From: Spirochaetia bacterium | Lineage (GTDB): Bacteria > Spirochaetota > Spirochaetia > Treponematales > Breznakiellaceae | Length of the DNA: 27,738 bases | Assembly: GCA_025997755.1 (NCBI GenBank) | Contig: BNVA01000009.1 | Coordinates: 1 to 27,738 of the forward strand | Direction: 5' to 3' | Shown: piece after piece, positions 1-9,249 of the stretch | Layout: each line of letters begins with the position of its first letter | How positions within the stretch are numbered: position 1 is the first letter of the stretch | Position numbers and translations under genes: made by a program | The notes under the pieces: generated by a model | The model's database searches: none | What the model was told of the DNA's origin: nothing | The model's input: the letters and a program-made list of their open reading frames with translations, nothing else

Positions 1-84
1 GGTTCGCAGCGCTTTTTTGAATATATCAAAATTGGGTGCGGTGAGTTCTGTTATAATCTGCAGTGCGCTTAATTCACTAATCAT
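1..84 (-). CDS. Unknown protein, N-terminal 28 codons only (runs off window)
   Basis: Reading leftwards from an ATG at 82-84 gives an open frame of 28 codons to the window edge, beginning MISELSALQI. A GGAGA Shine-Dalgarno sequence (plus-strand TCTCC at 89-93) sits a few bases before the ATG, which is the main support for a real gene. I do not recognise the family from so short a piece. Its ribosome-binding site lies within about ten bases of the point where jetC homology begins on the other strand, so the gene is probably part of whatever DNA replaced the 5' end of jetC and any upstream jetA and jetB. Confidence 0.5.
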   Translation of the reverse strand, partial: MISELSALQIITELTAPNFDIFKKALRT

Positions 85-101
85 GTTTTCTCCGTAGCAT
101 T

Positions 102-3100
102 AGATCGGGCAAATCGACAATTATTGACGCAATACAGTACGCTATGGCAGCTTATTTACATAAGGCAAGGTTTAATGCGGCGGCGGGGGAACAACGCAGG
201 GGCGGGCGTGATTTACAAGGTTATGTACGGTGCAAACTGGGCCGCGACACAACCGAATATATGAGGGGCGATACTGTAGCCCATGTTATTCTAGAGTTTT
301 CGTGTGGAACAGCGGCTAATACCGCCGCTTCGTTTAGCGCCGGTGCGTGTGTAGAAGCATATACCCATGGTAAGCTAACCGAACATTTTTGGATTGGCGA
401 TGGGATTCCGGCGGCAACAGTTTTGATACAGAGCGAAAACAAAACACCACTGCAGACTCGTCAATTCAAAGACAGAATGGAAGCTCTCGGCGCTGTAGCT
501 TACGAATCAAAAAAATCATATGTGCGCGACTTTACCGGCAAACTTGGTGTATGGAAACGTTATTCCGATTACAATCCATACCTAGAGGCGTTTACTAGGT
601 CGGTAAGTTTTACGCCGCTTGTATCGGTTGACCGTTTTGTCTGCGATTATATTTTGGAAGATCGTCCTGTGGAAATTACCACGATGAAAGAAAACTTGGA
701 ATCGTACAAAGAAGCCGAGCGGCAGGCGCACGGCGCCGTTATGCGCATCGATGCGTTAAAAAAGATAACAGATAAAGCGGCGGACTGGCGCAACTACAAG
801 TCCCTAATTCTAAAACAAGAATATTTAAAATTGTGCATCGAGCTTAATATCAAGAAGGCAGAGCAGGAACGCGAAACACAAAAACTAGAGAATGCGGAAC
901 AGAAGGTTATTTTCTTTGAATTAGAAATATCGAAAACCGAAAAACAAAAGTTGGATTGGGAAGGCACACGCGCAGAAACTATGGCAGCTCTTGCCGCAAA
1001 TGATGCCCATAATCTTTACCGCCGAGCCTGTGAATGTATAGAGCGCATTAAAACTGAATTAGCAGAGCACCAAAAACAAAAATATAAATATGAAACGTCC
1101 AAAGCACAATGCGAGGCAATGCTGGGGCGGCCGCTTGAAGATGATCCTGAAAAAAACACTGCCGCTATCGAGGCGGCTGAACAGGAAGCGCGCAAAGAAA
1201 AAGAAGTGGCGGCAAATGAAAAAAATTTCGCCGCAGCGGAGTTACTCGAAGTTCAGACAGAATTGACAGACCTTGAAAAAGGCATATTTCGTTTTCCGGA
1301 TGAGCCTACCGCGTTATGCGAAGCGCTGCGCAATGCCGGTATTGATGCGCACTTTTTGGCGGACACGGCGGAAATCACCGATATGGCTTGGGCAGACGCA
1401 ATTGAAGGCTGGTTAAACACGCGCCGCTTTGCCCTGCTTGTGGAACCATCTCTTTTTCAGAAAGCGCTGGAAGTTTATAACAGTCTGCCCCGCAAAGTTG
1501 CCGGAGCCTTTTTGCCAAACCTTGAAAAAATGCGCGGCGCAAGTCCGCAAAAAAACACGTTGGCTGCTCTCGTACAAACCGAATCGCCATACTCTCGTAT
1601 ATATATCGATTATGTGTTAGGTGATGTTGTCTGCGCCGACATAGCTGCGCTTAAACAATTCAAAATGGCAGTTACAAAAGAATGTATGACTTACGGAAAT
1701 CATACGGCAAACCGCATACGCGAAGAAGTATACAAGCGGCGCTATTTAGGACAAGCCGCGCGGCAGGAACGGCGGGCATTTCTTGCCGCGGAACAAGCGC
1801 GTTTAAAAAATGTGCTGGAAGAAGCTGCATCGCGTGAGGAAAAGGCTGCACAGCGTGAAGAAATTTACCACCGTGTTGCAAAAACCCTTATCGAGTTAAA
1901 ATATTTATTTCCGGCTCTGGAATTATGCGATAAATTAAATGCCGACTTAATAGAGGCAGAAACGGAACGCAACGCTATTGATACGCAAAGTTTCCGCGAT
2001 TTGGAAGAAAAAGTACAACACCTTAATGCCGATATAAAAAAAGCCGAGGAATCTATAACAAAGTATAACGTTGAATTTGGAAAGGTTAGTCAAATTGTAG
2101 AAAGTTCCCGTGCTGCGCTTACGTCTTTAACTGCGGCATTAGGCGAAAAGGAAACGGATATTCAAACATTTGCCGAAACACACGAAGATGTAATTGTGTC
2201 GTGCGAGAATTATGCCGACGAAAAACTTAAGGCGGCGGCACTAACCGATCTACAAGCGAGTTACGAATCCACATTGAAAGGTTTTATTAGCCGCGCCGAA
2301 AATCTACGCAAGGAATATCAAAATTTGGTGCAGGTTTACGACCGCGAATTTAATGCCCTGCTTTCGTTAGAGCCTGAAACTTCAGATGAAGCCGGATAGA
2401 TTTTACGGCGGTTGGAAATGTCGGAATTACCGGCATACCGCGAAAAAATTGCAGGGGCGCGGACGGACGCCGAGCGTGAATTTAAAGAACACTTTATATC
2501 AAAATTGAATGAACGAATTGAGGAAGCCCGGATGAGTTTCCGTGAGATTAACGACATATTAAAAAATTTAAGTTTTGGCCGCGATCAATACCGCTTTAGC
2601 CTTGAGGAACGCAGCGATCGCCGCGGTCAAATTGAAATTATATGCAAGGCAGCCGCGATTCCCACCGAAGATGAAAGCCTCTTTGCAAAGCTTACCGATC
2701 CTGCGGAATTAAAAGCCGTCGAGGATTTGTTTGTCCGTATTTTAAACTCCAATCTTGATTCGCCGGAATTGCGGAGCTTATGCGATTATCGAACTTATTT
2801 TACTTATGATATAAAAATAAAAGAAACCGATGTATTTGTTTTGAAAGATAAACCCGTTGAATTATCACTTTCAAAAGTGTTACGCGAAAAATCGGGAGGT
2901 GAAACACAGACCCCGTACTATGTTGCCATTGCAGCGAGTTTTTACAGGTTTTACAAAGATCGTCCCGAAGAAACCGTGCGGCTTGTAATGTTTGACGAAG
3001 CTTTTAACCGTATGGATGACGAGCGAATCGGCAAGATACTCACTTTCTTTAAAGACTTGAATATTCAAATTATCAGCGCCGTTCCCACCGAAAAAATTGA

Positions 3101-3197
3101 GTCCATTGCTCCTTATATGGATCGCACAAATTTAGTTATTCGCCACGGTTTCGCGGCGCGGGTAAGAGACTTTCATGTTGACACGATGGGAAACTAA
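102..3197 (+). pseudogene. jetC: Wadjet JetC (MksB-like SMC ATPase), broken: 5' truncated and split by an amber stop
   Basis: JetC is the SMC-type motor subunit of Wadjet, which extrudes and cleaves plasmid DNA. Homology begins abruptly at 102 with RSGKSTIIDAIQYA, the second half of the Walker A motif. It continues through a domain typical of JetC (RFNAAAG, RDLQGYVRCK, ILEF) and long coiled coils to about 2396. A TAG codon at 2397-2399 interrupts the frame. The same frame resumes immediately with ILRRLEMSELPAYREKIAGA and carries the ABC signature SGGET (about 2896-2910) and Walker B VRLVMFDEAF (about 2980-3008). Without the stop and with its missing 30-50 N-terminal residues it would have the usual length, near 1,080 residues. 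The pieces could be translated separately from 144 (ATG) and from the ATG at 2418 or an earlier start, but neither contains a complete ATPase site. An in-frame stop at 78-80 excludes a start further upstream. Identification is by motif and order, from family knowledge. Confidence 0.85.
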
Positions 3198-4368
3198 AAT
3201 TGTTGAAACATTTATTAACCGTTATGCCGTTTCAAAAGCCGCATACGGCAAAGCCCTGCGGCTGCGCACGTTAAAAGTTTTTCCCGAATTTGATGCGGCG
3301 CCCCCAGACGAAAAGGAATCTTTTTTGGAAGCCGCCGAATCGCTCGAAAAGCGCGGAATTTTCACCTTGATCTGGCAAAAAAGGCGCAAACACGAAGCGT
3401 TAGCCGCCATTGATTGTATAAATAAGGGTGCGCTTTTTACACTCGCGGGAAGGACACCGCCTGAAATTTTAGCATCCCGCGCACGCGAAGCGGCGGCATC
3501 TTATGCGGTTGGCATAAACTCATGCCTTTTTTCAGGCATTGCAAATCAAATTAACCCTCGAGATGCCGAGCACGGCATCGACGAAGCGGCAGTACACGAT
3601 TTTGCAAAACTCATAATGCAGATGTCTGCAACAAAGGTGTACTACGGCACAACCCGCGCCCTATCGGTATTGTTATACAACGATTCAAAACGACTCGAAC
3701 ACATTGTCAATCTTTTTAATAAGATACTAAATCGTGTTAAAAGCAAAGGCGTATCGGTTCCCGATATGTCATTTTTGGAACGTACATTTCCCGAAGCCTT
3801 TATTGCCGGAAAACTTATATTTACTTTTGGCGAAAACGAAATGCCGATTGAAAACACGGCAGGAAGTATTTTGGGATTTCCTCTTGAAACAGCGCAAAAA
3901 TTTAGCGGTATATGCGTTATATGCAATGAATCTGACAAATATCAAACACACAATGTATTAACCGTAGAAAATAAAGAAACTTTTTACGCACTGGCATACA
4001 CAAACAAATATTCATGTGTTTTATACACAGGCGGCTATCCGAACAAGGCGGTGAGCCTTATCGTTCAATTGCTAAGCCAATGCGGTTTTGACTTTTATCA
4101 TGCCGGCGATCTGGACCCGGACGGTATCTTAATTTTGCAGGCAATTCAAAATATTGCCCAAAAAAATGTTACACCGGTGAATATGGATGCGGAAACTTTT
4201 AACCGGTATATAGAGCACGGAAGAAAATTGGAACCATCAATGTTAAGCTGCATAAATAGAATTAACCAAACAGTACGGTCAGTATCTGGTATGAAGGAAT
4301 TAATCCGGTTAATCGAGACAAGCGGGCTTGGTATTGAACAAGAGATTATAGACTATAAGCTCTTTTGA
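3175..4368 (+). CDS. jetD: Wadjet JetD / MksG-like Toprim nuclease subunit
   Basis: JetD is the nuclease of Wadjet: it is recruited by the JetABC condensin-like complex and cuts circular plasmid DNA. The 397-residue protein has the usual length. Its N-terminal half matches the DUF3322 layout and its C-terminal half the DUF2220/Toprim layout, as in topoisomerase VI subunit A. The Toprim acidic residues are visible as VLTVENKE (about residue 263) and AGDLDPDG (about residues 309-316). The ATG overlaps the end of jetC by 23 bases, which suggests translational coupling. The frame is uninterrupted and key residues are present, so jetD looks intact although jetC is broken and jetA and jetB are not in view. 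Confidence 0.85.
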   Translation: MLTRWETKIVETFINRYAVSKAAYGKALRLRTLKVFPEFDAAPPDEKESFLEAAESLEKRGIFTLIWQKRRKHEALAAIDCINKGALFTLAGRTPPEILASRAREAAASYAVGINSCLFSGIANQINPRDAEHGIDEAAVHDFAKLIMQMSATKVYYGTTRALSVLLYNDSKRLEHIVNLFNKILNRVKSKGVSVPDMSFLERTFPEAFIAGKLIFTFGENEMPIENTAGSILGFPLETAQKFSGICVICNESDKYQTHNVLTVENKETFYALAYTNKYSCVLYTGGYPNKAVSLIVQLLSQCGFDFYHAGDLDPDGILILQAIQNIAQKNVTPVNMDAETFNRYIEHGRKLEPSMLSCINRINQTVRSVSGMKELIRLIETSGLGIEQEIIDYKLF

Positions 4369-4574
4369 AAAGGTTTGTGATCATGCGTTTGTCTTGTACT
4401 TTGGCTTGACAATTAGCAAATGAGATATTGACACAAGGAATGCCTATTGTTTTAGTATGTAAATTAAACGAAGTTTACTTCGCTTTTCATACATTTTATT
4501 GTGCTACTGCGAAATTTACTTAGTGTACAGGGAGTTATGTGCTATTAATTCCTGAACTTTTTAACCTAAATTAA

Positions 4575-4634
4575 GTGCCCCATCCTTGGCGGCACAAGCA
4601 AAATGCTAGGTCGGGCGGGCTTCGCCCTCGCTCC
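4575..4634. repeat. GC-rich palindromic element related to the insert inside the ferredoxin gene
   Basis: The first hairpin is 4575-4595 (GTGCC ... GGCAC with an inner CC/GG pair). The second is 4617-4627 (GGGC TTC GCCC). The second runs into CCCTCGCTCC at 4625-4634. The same ten bases occur at 19072-19081, and the alignment extends left (GGCTTCGCCCTCGCTCC versus GGCTCCCCCTCGCTCC, one gap and one change). The element is much more GC-rich than its surroundings. I infer two copies of one dispersed palindromic repeat family. Confidence 0.45.
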
Positions 4635-4717
4635 CACGCATTTCTACGCAGTTTTTTTATCGCGCACAAAAATGTCTGTAAACCTTTTGCGTTATATGAC
4701 ATAGGGCAAAAATGGTG

Positions 4718-4746
4718 TTGATTGCTAATTGAAAATAATATAAAAT
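4718..4746 (+). promoter_or_regulatory. Possible sigma70-type promoter for the chemoreceptor gene
   Basis: TTGATT at 4718-4723 and TAAAAT at 4741-4746 are separated by 17 bases. This would leave a leader of about 130 bases before the gene. Box matches are partial and the region is AT-rich, so chance is possible. Confidence 0.3.
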
Positions 4747-4882
4747 CACATTATGGACGTAATAAATCTCATTATTTAGGCCGTCTACGCACCTACTTTT
4801 ATGCTTACCATTGGGTTTCAATTTTTGTAACCACCTCATAAGGTGTGACATTATTTCTTAACCGGTATTCAGGAGTATGAGC

Positions 4883-6979
4883 ATGAAAAAAGTACGTCTT
4901 TCCCTCGCTTCTCAAATTTTGATGTTGTGTTTAGGACTGGTTCTTGTAATTTCGGTAACCCTTTCTATTATTTTTATGACCAACCTCAACCGTATGACAA
5001 CGGATGATATCCGCGCTCTTTCCGGAGAAACGATGCGCTACCTTAATTCGGAGATACAGAACGCCCTTGCCCCTGCTATACAGATGACCGTCCTGACAGC
5101 TTCTTTCGCCGCCGAAATGGATGCCGTGATGTTGGATACCGTCCTTGCAGAAATGCTTACCACAGATGATTCCGTTTTTGAAATGTATTACGGAACTTCC
5201 CGTTCCCGATTTGAGGGCGGCAGCTTTATCACCGCAACCTCGTGGAATCCTTATGGGGATAACCCCAACTGGGATCAGGTTAAGCGGCCATGGTTCATCA
5301 CCGCTATGGAACACCCCGGAGAAATAGTGATCACCGACCCTTACGAAGATTCCCAGACCGGTAAAACATGTATTTCCGTGGTCAAAACTGTGCAGAATAA
5401 GCTGGGAGCGATTGCCGGTGTTGCCGGAGTCGATGTATTTTTGGATGACCTTACCCGCATAGTTACAAGCCGTAGCATAACCGATGACGGGAATACCGTT
5501 CTACTAGAAGGCTCCGGGTTATACGTGGTACATACCGACCCCACTATGGTAATGACAGGCAATTTTTTCGATGACGCGGCGAAGCGTGGGCAGCCTGTAG
5601 ATAAAGCGGTGATTCTATCCGGCGATATATCAGTGAACTTTTCCGGGGATAACTATATTTGTTCCGCGCCGGTTTCGGGAACCGATTTGTTTCTTGTATC
5701 ATACGGATCATTGGTTACTATGCGAGCCAAATCTTTGGCTTTGCTGCGGTTTATCACTCTTATTGTTATTATACTTGCTGCGGGCGTCGCGCTTGTTACG
5801 ATCATCCTTAGCCGCACCCTCACGATGCCCTTTAAGCAGCTTGCCGGTTCCTGCGCAGTTATTGCAGGAGGGGATTTAACCGCCGTTACCGCAGACTACA
5901 CCTCCAAGGAAGCCTCCGCCCTTTCCGTTGGCTTTAATCAATTTGCCGACGGTATCAGCGCCCTGGTGAGGAATATCAAAGATTCGTCCGTCAGTATAGG
6001 GTGTGTAACCAAAGATTTAGCGCTTTACATTACCGATACCCATAAGATTATCGGGACGGTGAAAGAGGCGGTTGAAACGATTCGTGTTGAGGTGGGTCAA
6101 GAAAATGAAAAGGTTAATCAGGCGGAAAACGCGGTAAACCGGATTTCCGGCGAAATAGAAAACCTAAACGGGCATATCCGTCAGCAGAGTATACAGATAA
6201 GCGGAGCGTCGTCGGCGATTGAAGAAATGGTAGCGAATATACGCTCTATTGAATCGGATGCGGTAGCCGCGAATAAAGCGGTGCAGGAACTTGTGCAGTC
6301 ATCAAAAGAAGAAAAGAAGCTGCTATCAGAGACGGCGGCGGCAACGAAATTGGTGGAGGAGGAATCGCTGGCTCTGGCGGAGATGAACAAGGTTATTTCC
6401 GATGTGGCAACCCAGACTAACCTCTTATCTATGAACGCGGCAATAGAGGCGGCTCATGCGGGGGAATCCGGCAAGGGTTTTGCGGTGGTTGCACAGGAGA
6501 TCCGCAAACTGGCGGAAACCACAGCGGAACAGGCAAAAAGTTCAGGGCAGGCGCTGCTTTCCATCAGCAAAAATATCCAGTCCATAGCCATATCTTCCAG
6601 CTCGGTAGAAAGCGCCTTTGATATAATGATAAAGATGATCCATCAGATTGAATCAATAGCGGCGCACCTAAAGAATTCCACGCAGGAACAGGATATAGGT
6701 TCACGAAATCTGCTTAAATCCATTGCCGCGATTAACGGCATCACTAGTGCCGTTGAATCTGCGGCGGCGGCTATACAGTCAAGCGCTTCCGATACGACAG
6801 AAATCTGCCGTATGTTGACCGATTTGAGCTATCGTGTGGTTGATCAGGTTACTATGTGTGAAACCGGTGTAAAATCCCTAACTGCCAATGCGGATTCGGT
6901 GGTTAAGATTGCCGACCATACTAAATCAGGGGTGTTGGAACTGGATAAGTCGATCAATCCGTTCAAAGTACGGGCATAA
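4883..6979 (+). CDS. Methyl-accepting chemotaxis protein with periplasmic dCache-type sensor
   Basis: This transmembrane chemoreceptor would sense a periplasmic ligand and control CheA. A first membrane helix lies at about residues 10-33. A periplasmic domain follows with a dCache-like pattern ([26 protein letters not shown]), then a second membrane helix near residues 287-305 and a HAMP region. The signalling hairpin has the conserved tip [19 protein letters not shown], followed by [16 protein letters not shown]. No CheR-tethering pentapeptide is visible at the C-terminus (ends PFKVRA). The start is chosen from AGGAG at 4871-4875: it is only one base from the ATG at 4877 but seven bases from the ATG at 4883, so 4883 (MKKVRLSL, 698 residues) fits better. 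No che genes adjoin it. Confidence 0.9.
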   Translation: MKKVRLSLASQILMLCLGLVLVISVTLSIIFMTNLNRMTTDDIRALSGETMRYLNSEIQNALAPAIQMTVLTASFAAEMDAVMLDTVLAEMLTTDDSVFEMYYGTSRSRFEGGSFITATSWNPYGDNPNWDQVKRPWFITAMEHPGEIVITDPYEDSQTGKTCISVVKTVQNKLGAIAGVAGVDVFLDDLTRIVTSRSITDDGNTVLLEGSGLYVVHTDPTMVMTGNFFDDAAKRGQPVDKAVILSGDISVNFSGDNYICSAPVSGTDLFLVSYGSLVTMRAKSLALLRFITLIVIILAAGVALVTIILSRTLTMPFKQLAGSCAVIAGGDLTAVTADYTSKEASALSVGFNQFADGISALVRNIKDSSVSIGCVTKDLALYITDTHKIIGTVKEAVETIRVEVGQENEKVNQAENAVNRISGEIENLNGHIRQQSIQISGASSAIEEMVANIRSIESDAVAANKAVQELVQSSKEEKKLLSETAAATKLVEEESLALAEMNKVISDVATQTNLLSMNAAIEAAHAGESGKGFAVVAQEIRKLAETTAEQAKSSGQALLSISKNIQSIAISSSSVESAFDIMIKMIHQIESIAAHLKNSTQEQDIGSRNLLKSIAAINGITSAVESAAAAIQSSASDTTEICRMLTDLSYRVVDQVTMCETGVKSLTANADSVVKIADHTKSGVLELDKSINPFKVRA

Positions 6980-7002
6980 GGAGTATTGCCCCCTTATGCC
7001 CG
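6971..7002. terminator. Strong hairpin over the chemoreceptor stop codon (possible terminator without U-tract)
   Basis: CGGGCATAAGG at 6971-6981 pairs perfectly with CCTTATGCCCG at 6992-7002, an 11-bp stem with a 10-base loop. The left arm includes the stop codon TAA of the receptor gene. No T-run follows on either strand, so it is not a textbook intrinsic terminator. It may act as an mRNA 3' stabiliser or together with the palindrome at 7006-7029. Confidence 0.5.
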
Positions 7003-7005
7003 GTA

Positions 7006-7029
7006 AAAAAGTTTCACGTGAAACTTTTT
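7006..7029. promoter_or_regulatory. Perfect 24-bp palindrome matching the ParB-binding site parS (alternatively a bidirectional terminator)
   Basis: A perfect palindrome: five A, GTTTCACGTGAAAC, five T. The accepted bacterial parS consensus is TGTTTCACGTGAAACA. Bases 7010-7025 match it at 14 of 16 positions, including all 14 central bases; only the outermost pair differs. It sits between the ends of two convergent genes, where a bidirectional terminator is also expected, and the flanking A- and T-runs would serve that role. Confidence 0.55.
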
Positions 7030-7273
7030 AGCCCTTTTTGGCGATTATTCCACCGACTATTAAACCGGCCGCGCCGCCAATCATCATGAATATTGATTGT
7101 GTAACCTGCTTCGGTGTACTGCCAAACGCTTTTCCTAGACTGCCGGCGATTTTTCCGCCTACTGATTGACGGAATTCCACAAAGTTAATAATGCCGATTA
7201 CGAGAACAACCAGCCCCACCACAGCAATGACTAATCCTATGAGTTTAGCCGTGCTGAATTTTTTTCTTCCCAT
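7028..7273 (-). CDS. Small two-helix membrane protein (DUF3185-like)
   Basis: An 81-residue protein with a basic N-terminus (MGRKKF), a hydrophobic helix at about residues 11-30, a glycine-rich middle segment and a second hydrophobic helix at about residues 61-77 ending AKKG. Its size and two-helix layout resemble the DUF3185 family of inner-membrane proteins, whose function is unknown. AGGGG lies six bases before the ATG (plus-strand CCCCT at 7280-7284). The gene is convergent with the chemoreceptor and divergent from the following toxin-like gene. Confidence 0.65.
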   Translation of the reverse strand: MGRKKFSTAKLIGLVIAVVGLVVLVIGIINFVEFRQSVGGKIAGSLGKAFGSTPKQVTQSIFMMIGGAAGLIVGGIIAKKG

Positions 7274-7307
7274 GATTTACCCCTACTTAATGTTGATTTA
7301 TACAAGT

Positions 7308-7339
7308 ATATGCTAAATTCATTTTGTGGTATAGCATAT
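7308..7339. promoter_or_regulatory. Inverted repeat in the divergent promoter region
   Basis: ATATGCTA at 7308-7315 and TAGCATAT at 7332-7339 form a perfect 8-bp inverted repeat with a 16-base spacer. It lies just upstream of the toxin-antitoxin-like pair, where autoregulatory operators are usual, and within the 95-bp divergent region shared with the small membrane-protein gene. Confidence 0.4.
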
Positions 7340-7356
7340 TTTTCGGTATGTTATGG

Positions 7357-7362
7357 TATACT
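7357..7362 (+). promoter_or_regulatory. -10 box TATACT immediately before a start codon without Shine-Dalgarno sequence
   Basis: TATACT ends six bases before the ATG at 7369, so transcription would begin at or next to the start codon. No good -35 box lies 16-18 bases upstream. An alternative pair, TTGTGG at 7324-7329 and TATGTT at 7347-7352 (17-base spacing), would leave a leader of only about ten bases. Confidence 0.4.
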
Positions 7363-7368
7363 TTAAAC

Positions 7369-7620
7369 ATGGAGCCGGAGATTATATTCAGGCAGACAGC
7401 ATTTAAGCATAACATAGCTGAAGCGGATATACGGTGGGCTGTTAAAACCGCCCGGTACGAGGAACTACTTGAAGGCTTCGATGATAAATACCTGTTGCTC
7501 GGCGCTGATACCAAAGGTAATATAATTGAAATTGTGTATGAAGCCTTTGGTGAAAACGGTATGAACATTTTTCACGCTATGAAATGCCGAAAAATGTACC
7601 TGTCCTTATTGAATTTCTAG
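7369..7620 (+). CDS. Putative small toxin of a toxin-antitoxin pair
   Basis: An 83-residue protein beginning MEPEIIFRQTAFKHNIAE. It has the layout of a small family often paired with a short ribbon-helix-helix-like partner: a FKHNI..ADIRWA helix near the N-terminus, a central beta-strand region (KYLLLGADTKGNIIEIVYEAF) and a terminal FHAMKCRK segment. The arrangement recalls BrnT and DUF4258-type RNase toxins, but I cannot assign the family firmly. The open frame extends to an ATG at 7324; I chose 7369 because it starts the conserved-looking part and lies directly after a -10 box. No Shine-Dalgarno sequence precedes it. The partner gene follows nine bases downstream. Confidence 0.6.
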   Translation: MEPEIIFRQTAFKHNIAEADIRWAVKTARYEELLEGFDDKYLLLGADTKGNIIEIVYEAFGENGMNIFHAMKCRKMYLSLLNF

Positions 7621-7629
7621 GAGGAATGT

Positions 7630-7869
7630 ATGGAACACCATAAAATCATGACAGAGGAAGAAGCGGAAGTCATGGACGATTTTTTTACCAAAAACACCAT
7701 CATGCCGCACCATGGCAAACCAGGTGTTCTTACGCGCATGGGACTTCTTTCAGGCGAGCTTGACCCAGATGTAACTGAATATCTTCGCATCCAAGCCGCC
7801 GCCACCCACCGTACCCAGGCACAAATCGTCAGCGAGTTGGTACGTAGGGAGTTAAAAGCGGCAATATAG
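7630..7869 (+). CDS. Putative antitoxin partner (CopG/ribbon-helix-helix-like)
   Basis: A 79-residue acidic-to-basic protein. Its C-terminal half (DPDVTEYLRIQAAATHRTQAQIVSELVRREL) fits a ribbon-helix-helix DNA-binding element, and the N-terminus (EEEAEVMDDFFTKN) would be free to bind the toxin. A strong AGGAGG at 7619-7624 overlaps the toxin stop codon and is five bases from the ATG at 7630, so the antitoxin has a much better translation signal than the toxin. Its 3' end overlaps the convergent sensor kinase gene by 18 bases. Confidence 0.6.
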   Translation: MEHHKIMTEEEAEVMDDFFTKNTIMPHHGKPGVLTRMGLLSGELDPDVTEYLRIQAAATHRTQAQIVSELVRRELKAAI

Positions 7870-9249
7870 CCGCACCCTAAACACAGTGCCGCTGTCCGTG
7901 CTTTCTGCCGAGATTGCTCCGCCGTGCGCTTTGACGATAGCTTCCGCGATTGTTAGTCCGATGCCGGAGCCGCCGGTTTTCCGGCTGCGGGATTTATCTG
8001 TGCGGTAGAACCTGTCAAAGATATGAGGCAGTTCATCTTTGGGTATCCCGATTCCGGTATCGGCGATTGAAACTTCGCATAAGGGGATGCCTTTTTCGTC
8101 TTGTGCCTGCCGTCCGCTAATTGTAACGCTGCCCTTGTCTGTGTATTTAACCGCGTTTGAAAGAATATTAAAAAATACCTGTTTGATCCTGTCATAATCG
8201 GCGCAAACCGGGAGCGGCGGTAAATCGCAGATAACCGCAATATTTTTTTCTTTAGCAGCCTGTTCAAAATTCACGGCAACTACGGAGAGTAAGCCGGACA
8301 GATCAAACTTGATTTTATCAAGCGTGATATTGTGCCACTCAATATTTGTTAAAACGCTTAAATCTTCTACCAGTTTTGTAAGCCGTCCCGTTTCTTCGCG
8401 GCAGCTTGCAAGGCGTTCCATTGTAGGTGCCCATACACCGTCGAGCATCGCCTCAAGGTTTCCCTGCAAACAGGTGAGCGGGGTGCGTAATTCATGCGCT
8501 ACATCAAATGTTAATTGTTTTTGCCGTCTGTCGGCTTCCTGCAATCCGGCTGCCATACCGTTTAGCGAATCTGCTAATTTGTGTAATTCCGTAGTGTGAT
8601 AATTGCCGGAAAGACGTACATCAAAATTGCCGTCCGCAATACTACGCGCCGCCAGCGCCGCCTTACGCACGGGGCGGGCAATGCTCAACGCAATCAGCAC
8701 AGAAAGAACAATGCTAACAAAAATAAAAAAGCCGCTTACAAAAGCCAGTATTTTATTCAAGGAGCGCAAAAAATCTTTTTCCGTTTCGCTGTAAAAATAA
8801 GGTCTGTAGGTTTCTATTTCTATAATGCCTACCTGCGTCCCCCTGAACATTAAAGGATAACTCTCGCTGTGCAATCCGCCTGTAAGACGGTATTCATTTT
8901 CCATTCTTGACGTTATATCATTTATGACCTTGTTACATTCCTGCATATCGCAGGATCGCGCATCCCAAAGCGGTATGTTATTTTTATCCTTTACAGTTAC
9001 TATATAACCCTCGTGTGTAAAAACCATTCCCACAGCCTCTACCGACATCAAATCAAACTCACCGGTAAAAGGGTTATACACGTCGGCCACGGCACGCTGT
9101 ATTTCCGCGCTGCGCACCTCGATATTGTTTTTTGCAAAAACGGAAAACATACTGCCAACATAGTTATTTACCACAACGGTCAACAGGAAAAACGAGGCGC
9201 TCATAAACAATGCGTAAGTTAAGCTCAATCTATTCCGTAAGCTAATCAT
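7852..9249 (-). CDS. Sensor histidine kinase (HAMP-HisKA-HATPase)
   Basis: An inner-membrane sensor kinase of 465 residues with a membrane helix at about residues 12-31, a periplasmic domain of about 130 residues, a second helix at about 167-191 and a HAMP linker. The HisKA motif FDVAHELRTP has phospho-acceptor H252. The ATPase domain shows the N box (FFNILSNAVKYTD), the G1 box (DTGIGIP), the F box (IFDRFYR) and the G2 box (GSGIGL). The start overlaps the end of the response-regulator gene by eight bases, so the two are coupled. The signal is not predictable from sequence; location downstream of a MATE exporter suggests envelope or drug stress. Confidence 0.93.
   Translation of the reverse strand: MISLRNRLSLTYALFMSASFFLLTVVVNNYVGSMFSVFAKNNIEVRSAEIQRAVADVYNPFTGEFDLMSVEAVGMVFTHEGYIVTVKDKNNIPLWDARSCDMQECNKVINDITSRMENEYRLTGGLHSESYPLMFRGTQVGIIEIETYRPYFYSETEKDFLRSLNKILAFVSGFFIFVSIVLSVLIALSIARPVRKAALAARSIADGNFDVRLSGNYHTTELHKLADSLNGMAAGLQEADRRQKQLTFDVAHELRTPLTCLQGNLEAMLDGVWAPTMERLASCREETGRLTKLVEDLSVLTNIEWHNITLDKIKFDLSGLLSVVAVNFEQAAKEKNIAVICDLPPLPVCADYDRIKQVFFNILSNAVKYTDKGSVTISGRQAQDEKGIPLCEVSIADTGIGIPKDELPHIFDRFYRTDKSRSRKTGGSGIGLTIAEAIVKAHGGAISAESTDSGTVFRVRLYCRF

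Larger units (their letters stand above)
4369..4874. other. Gene-free spacer between jetD and the chemoreceptor gene
   Basis: About 500 bases without a convincing gene. It contains a small hairpin at 4469-4482 (CGAAG, TTTA, CTTCG) followed by a T-rich stretch, which could be a weak terminator for jetD. Two GC-rich hairpins at 4575-4634 are listed separately, as is a possible promoter at 4718-4746. A 64-codon minus-strand frame at 4657-4851 has no ribosome-binding site or recognisable motif and is probably chance. Confidence 0.6.

Noticed and set aside
2397..2399. TAG as a recoded sense codon
   Set aside because: No other in-frame TAG was noticed within the clearly intact genes, and jetC is already truncated at its 5' end, so decay is simpler.
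4657..4851. 64-codon minus-strand frame between jetD and the chemoreceptor gene
   Set aside because: No ribosome site, no recognisable motif and low-complexity AT-rich codons; it overlaps the likely promoter of the chemoreceptor gene.
8596..8853. Overlapping plus-strand frames within the sensor-kinase gene
   Set aside because: They are antisense shadows of a well-conserved kinase and have no ribosome site or motif.
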